Assembly: GCA_964371715.1 (NCBI GenBank)
Contig: CAYJNO010000001.1
Location: 1-64,000, forward strand
Direction of reading: 5' to 3'
Source: CAYJNO01 sp964371715
GTDB taxonomy: Bacteria > Bacillota_I > Bacilli_A > Erysipelotrichales > Erysipelotrichaceae
DNA length: 64,000 nt
The notes under the pieces are model-generated. The model was not told the origin of the DNA. It ran no database searches and saw only the letters and a program-made list of their open reading frames with translations. This document shows positions 26,465 through 34,375 of the stretch, in pieces. The position numbers and the translations under genes are program-made. Positions within the stretch are counted from its first letter, which is position 1, and each line of letters begins with the position of its first letter.

Positions 26465-28099
26465 ATGAAAGTAAAAATAAAAATATTTAGTTATATGATA
26501 GCATTATTTATGATAATTTCATTATATCTACAAATGTTACCAGCACTAAACTTACAAAATCCATTATTCTATATATTCTTAATCTTAGTAATAGTAATTT
26601 GTAGTATGGCTTATTTTATGAGTTCTGTTACTTCGCTTCAAAATTTAGAAATTAAAAATCTAAAACCTTTTAAAGTTATTACTAGTGTAATTGCATTAAT
26701 TATCTTTGGTTTAATAATTAACTCAATTATTTTTAGTCCAATTTTCCAAGCTAGTAAATATTCAGAAAGAATTGATGTTGTTACAAAAGATTTTGCATCT
26801 AATATCGCCCCAATTAGTACATCTTCACTCCCTTTACTGGATAAAGATTCTACTCAAAGAATTGGAGATCGTGTTATGGGTGAAATACCTGAACTAATAA
26901 GTCAATTCATTGTATCAGATGAGTATACCCAAGTAAATTATCAAAATCAATTAGTAAGAGTAACACCATTAGAATATGCTGATACTATTAGATGGTTTTT
27001 AAATATGGATGAAGGAATACCAGGTTATATCATTGTTAACTCTACAACAGGAGTTGCTGATTTTGTACATGTTGAGGGTGGTATAAACTACACACCAAGT
27101 GCTTTTGTATTTAAAAATTTAAGCTTACACCTAAGAACATCTTACCCAACTTTAAATTTAGGTAGCTCACGTTTTGAAATTGATGATGAAGGAATACCAT
27201 ATTGGATAACTCCTGTAATGTCATATCAAGGTATTGGTATGCTAGCTGATGTTAGTGGTGTTGTTGTTACAAATGCAACTACAGGTGAAAATAACCATTA
27301 CGATATGGCGAATATACCTACATGGATTGATAATGTATATCCATCATCTTTAGTGGTTGAACAAATTGATAACTGGGGTACATATCAAGATGGATATATA
27401 AATAGTATATTTGGTCAAAAAAATGTACGTGTGTCAACTGATGGTTATACATATTTATCAAGTGATGAAGATGTATCGTTATATACAGGTATTACTTCAG
27501 CAACAAAAGACGAATCTAATATCGGCTTTGTTTTAGTTAACTTAAGAAATAAAGAAGCAACTTATTATGCAGCACCTGGTGCTGAAGAATATAGTGCCAT
27601 GTCTAGTGCTCAAGGTGCAGTACAAGAAAAAAATTATAGTGCAACATTCCCTTTATTAACTAATGTTGATGGAAATCCTACATATCTACTATCACTAAAA
27701 GATAATGCAGGACTTGTAAAAGCTTATGCTTTAGTTGATGTAGCAGACTATCAAAAAGTTAGAGTTACAGATTCAAGTGAAGGTATTGAACAGGCTATCT
27801 TAAATTATCGAGAAATGTTAGGAACTGAAATTGTAATAGAGGGAAACTTAGAAAATTCAGGAATCATTTCTGCTATTGAAGCAGTAGTAATCGATGGACA
27901 AACATATTATTATTTCACTCTAGTTGATGATGATATTGTTTATAAAGTAGATATTGAATTAAATGATTTACTCCCATTTACTAGTATTGGCAGTGAAGTT
28001 TACTTTAAATATTTAGACAATAATCAACTAAGTGAATTAGAGATATTTAAAAAAGTACAAGAAGATGTAGTAGAACCTGCAGAAACAATTGAAGAATAA
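26465..28099 (+). CDS. Membrane-anchored protein with three N-terminal helices and a repeated beta-rich exterior
   Basis: I do not recognise the family. Hydrophobic helices lie near residues 8-28, 34-54 and 69-91. The remaining 450 residues have no further membrane segment and are probably outside. Three similar segments occur: YIIVNSTTGVADFVHV, VVVTNATTGENNHYDM and FVLVNLRNKEATYYAA, a pattern reminiscent of PepSY-like beta units. The C-terminus ends in Glu/Val-rich sequence. It has AAGGAG, an extended -10 (TGTTATAAT, 26433-26441) and its own terminator, so it is a single-gene unit. The call is structural only. Confidence 0.7.
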   Translation: MKVKIKIFSYMIALFMIISLYLQMLPALNLQNPLFYIFLILVIVICSMAYFMSSVTSLQNLEIKNLKPFKVITSVIALIIFGLIINSIIFSPIFQASKYSERIDVVTKDFASNIAPISTSSLPLLDKDSTQRIGDRVMGEIPELISQFIVSDEYTQVNYQNQLVRVTPLEYADTIRWFLNMDEGIPGYIIVNSTTGVADFVHVEGGINYTPSAFVFKNLSLHLRTSYPTLNLGSSRFEIDDEGIPYWITPVMSYQGIGMLADVSGVVVTNATTGENNHYDMANIPTWIDNVYPSSLVVEQIDNWGTYQDGYINSIFGQKNVRVSTDGYTYLSSDEDVSLYTGITSATKDESNIGFVLVNLRNKEATYYAAPGAEEYSAMSSAQGAVQEKNYSATFPLLTNVDGNPTYLLSLKDNAGLVKAYALVDVADYQKVRVTDSSEGIEQAILNYREMLGTEIVIEGNLENSGIISAIEAVVIDGQTYYYFTLVDDDIVYKVDIELNDLLPFTSIGSEVYFKYLDNNQLSELEIFKKVQEDVVEPAETIEE

Positions 28100-28139
28100 A
28101 AAAATGATGAAATATCTATTATGATATTTCATCATTTTT
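28100..28139. terminator. Bidirectional terminator between convergent genes
   Basis: AAAATGATGAAATATC and its exact complement (28123-28138) surround a 6-base loop, flanked by A and T runs. It overlaps the CPBP stop codon. Confidence 0.85.
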
Positions 28140-28989
28140 ACTCATGTTCTAAATTTTCATCTACTGATTTAATCCTAATTTCAAGTCCTATAGTATTTAT
28201 TGTTGAAAAGTATCTATGCGCTAAAACAAACACTAAGATTGAAACATATGGTAATATATATTCAAGAAATGGTATTAATGTTAATTGATACCAAATTACA
28301 CCTGCTAAATTAAATGCAAAGTGATAAATGATTGCTGCTTTTAAAGTTCCATATTTTTCATAAATAAAGCAAAGATAAATTCCTACAGCAAAAGTATATA
28401 TTGACCATACAAGTTCTCCATGTAATAAACCAAAGATAAGTGATGATACAAAAGTTGCTGTTGTTATTGTAAAAGCTGGTTTTAGTCTTGTATATATTAA
28501 ACCTCTTAACAATATTTCCTCAATAACAGGTGCTCCTATTAACAGGATAATCAATAATCCTATTTCATTTTCTTGACTAAAAACTAATGATAAATCTTGA
28601 TTGGATACATTTTGATTATAGTTTAAGAGTCCTAAAACACCTGATACCATGAAATTAAATGCAAATGCCGAAGAAAATAATATTGAATAACTATAACCAG
28701 TTGGCCACTTTTTATAATGTAAAGCGCTATTTAATGTTTTTTTTCTAATTTTAATAATAAGATAAATAACAATAATAAATACAATTTGTGAAATAGCAAT
28801 AGTTGGTACAATACTTTCTAATAACAATTCAGAAAATACATCTATTAATACATCACTATCTTGAATATTCATTGAAATAATATCAGCTGAAATTTTCACA
28901 CCAAGAATCACACCAGCAATTACATTACAAAATAAATATATTCCTAAATAAAAAATAACCTTTAATACACTTTTAGATTTAGTGCTCAT
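28138..28989 (-). CDS. CPBP-family intramembrane glutamic protease
   Basis: A polytopic membrane protein of 283 residues with about seven hydrophobic helices. The CPBP (Abi/Rce1) signature is present: EEILLRGLIYTRL (EExxxR), FGLLHGELVW, and a final motif IYHFAFNLAG. In this family such enzymes cleave membrane substrates, and some give bacteriocin immunity. The target is unknown. It lies 15 bases after gmk and is probably co-transcribed with it. Confidence 0.85.
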   Translation of the reverse strand: MSTKSKSVLKVIFYLGIYLFCNVIAGVILGVKISADIISMNIQDSDVLIDVFSELLLESIVPTIAISQIVFIIVIYLIIKIRKKTLNSALHYKKWPTGYSYSILFSSAFAFNFMVSGVLGLLNYNQNVSNQDLSLVFSQENEIGLLIILLIGAPVIEEILLRGLIYTRLKPAFTITTATFVSSLIFGLLHGELVWSIYTFAVGIYLCFIYEKYGTLKAAIIYHFAFNLAGVIWYQLTLIPFLEYILPYVSILVFVLAHRYFSTINTIGLEIRIKSVDENLEHE

Positions 28990-29004
28990 AATTTCTCCTA
29001 AAAT

Positions 29005-29583
29005 TTAGTCTAATTTTTGTTTTTCTGCTGTTCTTAAAATAATTAGTTTTATAATTTCTGCTGCTAATAATGGATCATCATTACATACAACGTATTTATA
29101 GTGATACATTAATTCTAATTCTTTTTGTGCTTTAGCAAGTCTTTGATGAATTACATCAATTGTTTCTGTATCTCTTTTTTCAATTCTTTTTCTTAATTCA
29201 TCCATGCTTGGGGGAGTAATAAATATCGTTAAAGAATCAGGACATTTTTTTCTAATTTGATTACATCCTTCAACTTCAAGCTCTAAAATTACATTTTTTC
29301 CTGCATCTAATAAATCATTAACTTGCTTAAGCGGTGTACCATAATAGTTCCCAACAAATTCTGCCCATTCTAATAACTCATCATTTAAAATTGATGCTTG
29401 AAACTCTTCTTTTGTAACATAGTGATAATGTACACCATCAATTTCATTTTTTCTCGGACTTCTTGTTGTCATTGAAACTGAATATACTAAATTTAATTCT
29501 GGATCATTAATAAATTTTGAAATTACTGTTCCTTTTCCAACCCCACTTGGTCCACTTATTACAATTAATATTCCTCTTTGCAT
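29005..29583 (-). CDS. gmk: Guanylate kinase
   Basis: Phosphorylates GMP to GDP. P-loop GPSGVGKGT, GMP-binding TTRSPRKNEIDGVHYHYV, lid FITPPSMDELRKRI. The 192-residue length is near normal. It is divergent from rqcH across about 120 bases. Confidence 0.96.
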   Translation of the reverse strand: MQRGILIVISGPSGVGKGTVISKFINDPELNLVYSVSMTTRSPRKNEIDGVHYHYVTKEEFQASILNDELLEWAEFVGNYYGTPLKQVNDLLDAGKNVILELEVEGCNQIRKKCPDSLTIFITPPSMDELRKRIEKRDTETIDVIHQRLAKAQKELELMYHYKYVVCNDDPLLAAEIIKLIILRTAEKQKLD

Positions 29584-29703
29584 TCTATTACTCCTTTAAA
29601 TTTCTTTAATTATACAGGCTTTAAGGTCCTAAGTAAACTATTGACCAAAAAAAAATTCATAATATGTTATAATTGATTGGTATAATTGAAAAGAGGTATA
29701 AAC

Positions 29704-31329
29704 ATGGCAGTAGATGGTCTAATATTAAATAAATATGTAGAAGATTTAAAAAGTCTTTTACCATTTAAAATAAACAAAATTAATCAAATATCAAACAATG
29801 AAATCTTATTACAACTAAGAGTTAATAGAGAAAAGAAGCAATTAATAATTTCAACACATTCTCTTTATAATAGAATACACTTTACTAATAAACACTATCC
29901 AAACAGTCTAAATCCAACAAACTTTCTAACAAATCTAAGAAAACATTTAGAAAATGGGACAGTATATGATATTAAGCAAGGTGGAAAAGACCGTTATCTA
30001 ACTATGGAGATTGCTCATCGTGATGAATTAAAAGATAAGAAATTAAATCGTTTATTTATTGAATTAATGGGTAAATATGCAAATATCATCCTAGTTAATG
30101 AAGAAGATAGGATTATAGATGCTTTAAAAAAAATACCACCTTTTGAAAATTCAAAAAGAACAATCTTACCAAATGCAATCTACACTTATCCAGAACCACA
30201 GACAAAAAAAGATCCTTACACAACCTTTGATATTGATAATGATATTTCCTTAGTACAACAATTTCATGGTTTTTCACCTCTATTAGCAAAAGAGGTTAAT
30301 CATCGTTTACGACATAATAATTTCGAAAGCATTATGAAAGAAATCATGGATTCAAAAAGTATCTATGTTACTAAGATTAATAATACATTTGAATATCATT
30401 TAATTCCTTTATCACACATAAATATCGATTATGAACAAAAAGATTTACATTTAGGTTTAGATGAAATGTTTTTCGAACTTGAAGAAAAAGCACGAATTAA
30501 AGAAGTTACAAATGACATTGAAAAGTTTGTAAAAAGAAATCTTAAACAATTACAAAATAAACTACCAAAGCTACAAAGTTCACTAGAAGAAGCATTTACT
30601 GCTGATATCTATAAAGAGCAAGCAGATTTAATTTTCACGTATTATCACGATGATATTACAGGTTTAAATGAAATTACCATTGTTGACTATAATGATGATG
30701 AACATCATATTGTTTTAGATCCTAAGTTAAGTGTTAAAAGAAATGCCAAAAAACTTTATACCAAATATCAAAAAGGTAAAAAAGCAATTGAACATTTAAA
30801 TAAACAAATAAAGATATGTGAAGATGAAATAAACTACTTTAAGGGTTTATTAGAACAATTAGAATATGCAAATTATAATGATGCTAAAGAAATAAAGTTA
30901 GAATTAATTAAAAATAATTATTTAAGAGATACCATACAACTTAAAAAGAAAAAGAATGACGAAATAAAAGTTCATACCATTGAATTTAAAAATCAAACTA
31001 TTATCTATGGTAAAAATAACTTACAAAATGATTTAGTAACTTGGAAACTTGCTCGTAAAAATGATACATGGTTTCACACTAAAGACTACCATGGATCTCA
31101 TGTTGTAGTTAAAAATGATAATTTGGATGAAGAAACAATTAGATTTTGTGCTAATTTAGCCGCTTATTACTCTAAAGGTCGTATGTCAAGTTCAGTACCT
31201 GTTGATTATTGTTTAGTAAAAAATCTAAAAAAAATACCAGGATCTAAAGCTGGTCTTGTCTCAATGAGTACATACAAAACCATTTTTATTGATCCTGATA
31301 TTGATTTAATAAAACCTTATCTAGATTAA
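29704..31329 (+). CDS. rqcH: Ribosome quality-control factor RqcH (NFACT family)
   Basis: Binds split 50S subunits carrying stalled peptidyl-tRNA and directs C-terminal alanine tailing. The N-terminal NFACT-N domain starts MAVDGLILNKYVEDLK. A helix-hairpin-helix and long coiled coil follow (about 280-420). The C-terminal NFACT-R domain has DTWFHTKDYHGSHVVVKN and PGSKAGLVS. I chose ATG at 29704 because AGAGGTATAAAC lies directly before it; an upstream in-frame TTG overlaps that SD. An extended -10, TGTTATAAT, lies at 29665-29673. Confidence 0.94.
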   Translation: MAVDGLILNKYVEDLKSLLPFKINKINQISNNEILLQLRVNREKKQLIISTHSLYNRIHFTNKHYPNSLNPTNFLTNLRKHLENGTVYDIKQGGKDRYLTMEIAHRDELKDKKLNRLFIELMGKYANIILVNEEDRIIDALKKIPPFENSKRTILPNAIYTYPEPQTKKDPYTTFDIDNDISLVQQFHGFSPLLAKEVNHRLRHNNFESIMKEIMDSKSIYVTKINNTFEYHLIPLSHINIDYEQKDLHLGLDEMFFELEEKARIKEVTNDIEKFVKRNLKQLQNKLPKLQSSLEEAFTADIYKEQADLIFTYYHDDITGLNEITIVDYNDDEHHIVLDPKLSVKRNAKKLYTKYQKGKKAIEHLNKQIKICEDEINYFKGLLEQLEYANYNDAKEIKLELIKNNYLRDTIQLKKKKNDEIKVHTIEFKNQTIIYGKNNLQNDLVTWKLARKNDTWFHTKDYHGSHVVVKNDNLDEETIRFCANLAAYYSKGRMSSSVPVDYCLVKNLKKIPGSKAGLVSMSTYKTIFIDPDIDLIKPYLD

Positions 31330-32051
31330 TCCTTATAATGTAAAGATAATTCTTTTAAAGCGATGACTTCATCGCTTTTTAATTTACGATATTGCCCATA
31401 ACTTAAACCTGTTAAGTTAAGATTTCCAAATTGTTTACGGTGAAGTTTAGTTACTTTAAAGCCAAAATGTTCCATCATTCTTTTAATTTGACGATTTTTA
31501 CCTTCTCTTAAAGTAATATCAAATACTGTAATCTTTTTTTCTTCATCTTTATGTTTTATTTTTATTCTACATGGAAGAGTTTTGCCATCTTCAAGTTTAA
31601 CTCCAGCTTCCAATTCTTTTAATTTTGCAATATCTAAAATACCATTAATTGTTACATCATATACTTTTGCCACATGATATCTTGGGTGAATTAACATATT
31701 TGTAAAATCACCATCATTAGTTAATATCAATAGACCTGTAGTATCAAAATCTAATCTACCAACTGGATAAATCCTTTTATCAGTGTCAACTAAATCAACA
31801 ACAGTAGTTCTTTCACGATCATCTGTTGTTGTTGAAAGAATATTTTTAGGCTTATTAATAACATAATAAACTTTATTCTCATTTTTAATGATTCTTCCAT
31901 TAACTTTAATAACATCATCACCTAATACTTTATAACCTAAAGTATTAACTACATGTCCATTAACAGTTACTTTATTTGCTAAAATTAATTCTTCTGCTTT
32001 TCTTCTTGAGGCAATACCTGCCTTAGCAATTACTTTTTGTAATCTTTCCAT
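31326..32051 (-). CDS. rluB: 23S rRNA pseudouridine synthase, RluB/RsuA family
   Basis: An S4 RNA-binding domain (RLQKVIAKAGIASRRKAEEL) is followed by the catalytic domain with GRLDFDTTGLLILTNDG, which holds the catalytic Asp, and REGKNRQIKRMMEHFG. The 241 residues suit Gram-positive RluB, which modifies U2605 of 23S rRNA. The last bases overlap the rqcH 3' end in convergent orientation (4 bases). Confidence 0.92.
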   Translation of the reverse strand: MERLQKVIAKAGIASRRKAEELILANKVTVNGHVVNTLGYKVLGDDVIKVNGRIIKNENKVYYVINKPKNILSTTTDDRERTTVVDLVDTDKRIYPVGRLDFDTTGLLILTNDGDFTNMLIHPRYHVAKVYDVTINGILDIAKLKELEAGVKLEDGKTLPCRIKIKHKDEEKKITVFDITLREGKNRQIKRMMEHFGFKVTKLHRKQFGNLNLTGLSYGQYRKLKSDEVIALKELSLHYKD

Positions 32052-32065
32052 AAAATCTCCTTAAT

Positions 32066-32092
32066 AAAAGGCTATATCTAATATAGCCTTTA
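32066..32092 (-). terminator. Terminator of rnpB
   Basis: AAAGGCTATAT and ATATAGCCTTT surround a 3-base loop, followed on the minus strand by TTTTATTA. It lies just after the 3' end of RNase P RNA and before rluB. Confidence 0.75.
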
Positions 32093-32098
32093 TATATA

Positions 32099-32470
32099 TA
32101 AACATACATCATAAGCCATGTTTTGTCCCTTTATATTACTATAAAGGTAGCAACCATTTATCTACATATACAAGTATATGTCCCTATTTGACTTCTTGAT
32201 TTGTCATCTAGAGTTCCCCTACCAATTTTGGGTTTCTCGCTTGCGGGGTTTATCACGTTCCACTTCTTAATTTTCATTAAGACTCGTCTCTTTGACACTT
32301 TTACAATAACTAACCATAGTCGAAACCTTAGGTATCATTATAGCCGTATAAATTTCTTTACCCTAACCTTATTTTTTAGATTAGCACAAACACTACACCC
32401 ATCACAGAGTGTGCGAGCATGGACTTTCCTCTAACTATTAAATAGCCAGCGATTGCTTCAATATGTTTAA
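32099..32470 (-). ncRNA. rnpB: RNase P RNA, Bacillus type B
   Basis: The minus strand carries the type-B signature blocks: GAGGAAAGTCCATGCTCGCA (32412-32431), GTAGTGTTTGTGC, GTGGAACGTGATAAACCCC, GCGAGAAACCC, GGTAGGGGAAC, and the closing P4 block ACAAAACATGGCTTA (32112-32126). Ends were set from helix P1: TAAACATA near 32470 pairs with TATGTTTA near 32099. The RNA is about 372 nt, slightly shorter than the roughly 400 nt of B. subtilis. It begins one base after the gpsB stop. The gpsB-rnpB order is conserved in Bacilli. Confidence 0.95.
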
Positions 32471-32471
32471 T

Positions 32472-32786
32472 CTATTTTCTTAATAACTCTTCTTCTAAAC
32501 GAGATACTCGTTGTAAAAGATCAACTGAACTAGAATTTATTGAACTATTAGATTCATTAAATTTTGTTGTCGCTTCAAGCTCGATATTTTTAGCTTTTAC
32601 TGAAGCAAGTTCCATTTTTAAAGTGTCTAATTCATTTTTGTATTTAGTTAATTCTTCATTAAAATTTTGATAATCTTCTAAAACTATATCTAAGAATTGA
32701 TCAACTTCTAATGATGAGTAACCTTTAAATTCAATATTAAATTCCTTATTTAAAATATTTTCTTCAGTTAAATTTATTTTAGTCAT
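32472..32786 (-). CDS. gpsB: Cell-division/wall-synthesis coordinator GpsB
   Basis: A small DivIVA-like coiled-coil protein that shuttles PBP1 between side wall and septum. The N-terminal membrane-binding part reads ILNKEFNIEFKGYSSLEVDQ followed by FLDIVLEDYQNF, matching GpsB. A coiled coil follows and the C-terminal block RVSRLEEELLRK is typical. ATG at 32786 has AGAGGTG nine bases upstream. A GTG three codons earlier overlaps the SD. Neighbours rnpB, recU and pbp1 are its usual company and its usual partner. Confidence 0.93.
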   Translation of the reverse strand: MTKINLTEENILNKEFNIEFKGYSSLEVDQFLDIVLEDYQNFNEELTKYKNELDTLKMELASVKAKNIELEATTKFNESNSSINSSSVDLLQRVSRLEEELLRK

Positions 32787-32931
32787 TATTTTCACCTCTA
32801 CTATTATTATATATAATTATATTTTAATATACAATATTTTGATACAAAAGTATAGTTACTTTATGAATATTGTTAATATTTATGGTTTTACAAATCAAAA
32901 TAATTATATAAGATAATATTAAATTGGTTTT

Positions 32932-32957
32932 TTATGTCATAAAATAGGTATTTTATG
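32932..32957. promoter_or_regulatory. Palindrome upstream of lipoprotein gene, terminator- or operator-like
   Basis: CATAAAATA and TATTTTATG (32938-32946 and 32949-32957) form a perfect 9-bp inverted repeat separated by GG and followed by eight T. A third half-site, TTTTATG, precedes it at 32930-32936. A possible -10 (TATACT, 32965-32970) follows directly. It may be an AT-rich terminator or a regulator site; the sequence alone does not decide. Confidence 0.45.
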
Positions 32958-33014
32958 TTTTTTTTATACTAATTCAAATTTTTATGCTACTATTATCTTT
33001 GTTATGGAGGAAAG

Positions 33015-33035
33015 TATATATTACTGTAATATATA
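33015..33035. promoter_or_regulatory. Perfect 10-bp inverted repeat in lipoprotein leader
   Basis: TATATATTAC, one T, then GTAATATATA: an exact 21-base palindrome. It sits between a strong GGAGG (33006-33010) and the lipoprotein ATG at 33047, in what should be the 5' leader. Confidence 0.5.
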
Positions 33036-33046
33036 TATGGAAGAAA

Positions 33047-33688
33047 ATGAAATTAATTAAAGCTATTTTAGCTTTAGGATTAGTACTAACTTTAAGTGCT
33101 TGTTCTAGTGCGGTAAGTCCAGAAGATTTTGTAAAAATGGATATCGAATCAACATATTTAGGAATTCATTCACAAGAATTCGTAGATTTTTTAAGCGATG
33201 TAAATTCAGTTGCTGATTTAGAAGAATATCAACAATCAAACATTGAATTAGAGGCAAAGTATTTCTTAGATTTACTAGTATTTTATGATGATTTAGATGC
33301 TGAAATAATTGAAAGAGCTGAAAGTATTTTTGCTAAAATTTATGAATCTACTAAATTTGAAATCTTAGGTTCTACAAAAGATGGAAACAATACTCTAGTA
33401 GAAGTTGAAATTTCACCAATTGATATTTTAGAAATTTCAATGACAGAAGAATATTTAAATGATTTAAGTAGCTATATTGAAACTCAAGAATCATCAGCAG
33501 ATTACTATGAGTTAAACAATGAAATTGCAACAAAATTATTAGATCAACTTGAAGCTAATATTCCAGCTATGGGATATGCTAGCCCAGTAGTAGTAGATGT
33601 ATTAGTTATTGAAATGGATAATGTTATTCAAATTTCAAGTGATTCATATACTGCAATTGATACATATATTATTTCTTACGATTTCTAG
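33047..33688 (+). CDS. Acidic lipoprotein of unknown function
   Basis: It starts MKLIKAILALGLVLTLSACS, a lipoprotein signal with lipobox LSAC. The mature part of about 194 residues is acidic (many Glu/Asp), probably helical then beta, and has no motif I recognise; the C-terminus is IDTYIISYDF. ATG at 33047 is chosen because it gives a proper signal peptide. Its near SD (GGAAGAA) is weak, while the strong GGAGG lies 37 bases upstream before a palindrome. A 21-codon N-terminal extension is open but would bury the signal. It has its own terminator. Confidence 0.75.
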   Translation: MKLIKAILALGLVLTLSACSSAVSPEDFVKMDIESTYLGIHSQEFVDFLSDVNSVADLEEYQQSNIELEAKYFLDLLVFYDDLDAEIIERAESIFAKIYESTKFEILGSTKDGNNTLVEVEISPIDILEISMTEEYLNDLSSYIETQESSADYYELNNEIATKLLDQLEANIPAMGYASPVVVDVLVIEMDNVIQISSDSYTAIDTYIISYDF

Positions 33689-33694
33689 TAATCC

Positions 33695-33728
33695 AAAAAA
33701 CATCTTTCTAATAAAAAGATGTTTTTTT
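33695..33728 (+). terminator. Terminator of the lipoprotein gene
   Basis: ACATCTTT and AAAGATGT pair across a 7-base loop, flanked by A and T runs, seven bases after the stop. Confidence 0.8.
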
Positions 33729-33803
33729 ATAACTTGAAATTACTTTAATTCAAAAAAAAATGAATAATTATCATTTTTTTGATATAATATATAAGGTGAC
33801 TAT

Positions 33804-34367
33804 ATGATAAAATATCCAAATAAAAAGAAATTGTCTACTACAACACTAATTAAACAATCAGCTTCAAGGCGAGGTATGTCCTTAGAAAATGACTTAAATT
33901 CTACTAATCAATATTATCTTGATCATGAAATAGCAGTCATTCATAAAAAACCTACACCGCTTACCATTGTTGATGTCGCATATCCATCAAGAAATAAAGC
34001 TAAAATAGTTGAAGCTTATTTCAAAACACCAAGTACAACCGATTATAATGGAGTTTATAATGGTTTATCAATAGACTTTGAAGCAAAAGAAATTAGTAGT
34101 AAAACATCATTTCCATTCAGCTTTTTGCATGATCATCAAATAAAACATTTGAGAATGGTACATAAGCAAAAGGCATGTGCATTTCTAATAATTAGATTTA
34201 CATATTATGATGAAACATTTTTAATACCATGTTCAAAATTATTTGATTTTATGGATAATAATGAAAGAAAATCATTACCCTATACCTGGGTAAAAGAAGA
34301 AGGATATTTAATTAAACAAGGTATATATCCACCATTAGATTATTTAAAAATAATCGATATTATATGA
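33804..34367 (+). CDS. recU: Holliday junction resolvase RecU
   Basis: Cleaves four-way junctions during recombination. The signature SRRGMSLENDLNSTNQYYL is followed by AVIHKKPTPLTIV, TDYNGVYNGLSIDFEAKE (catalytic Asp and Glu-x-Lys), SFPFSFLHDHQI and QKACAFLIIRF. The 187-residue length is normal. Extended -10 TGATATAAT lies at 33780-33788 directly after a 10-bp A/T hairpin (33754-33780). It ends in TGA eight bases before pbp1, the Bacillus recU-ponA arrangement. Confidence 0.95.
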   Translation: MIKYPNKKKLSTTTLIKQSASRRGMSLENDLNSTNQYYLDHEIAVIHKKPTPLTIVDVAYPSRNKAKIVEAYFKTPSTTDYNGVYNGLSIDFEAKEISSKTSFPFSFLHDHQIKHLRMVHKQKACAFLIIRFTYYDETFLIPCSKLFDFMDNNERKSLPYTWVKEEGYLIKQGIYPPLDYLKIIDII

Positions 34368-34375
34368 GGTAAAAT

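Noticed and set aside
33754..33788. AT-only hairpin before recU considered as a Fur-type box
   Set aside because: The inverted arms are only A/T runs plus TGA/TCA; no convincing match to a Fur box. It is more likely a weak second terminator beside the recU promoter.
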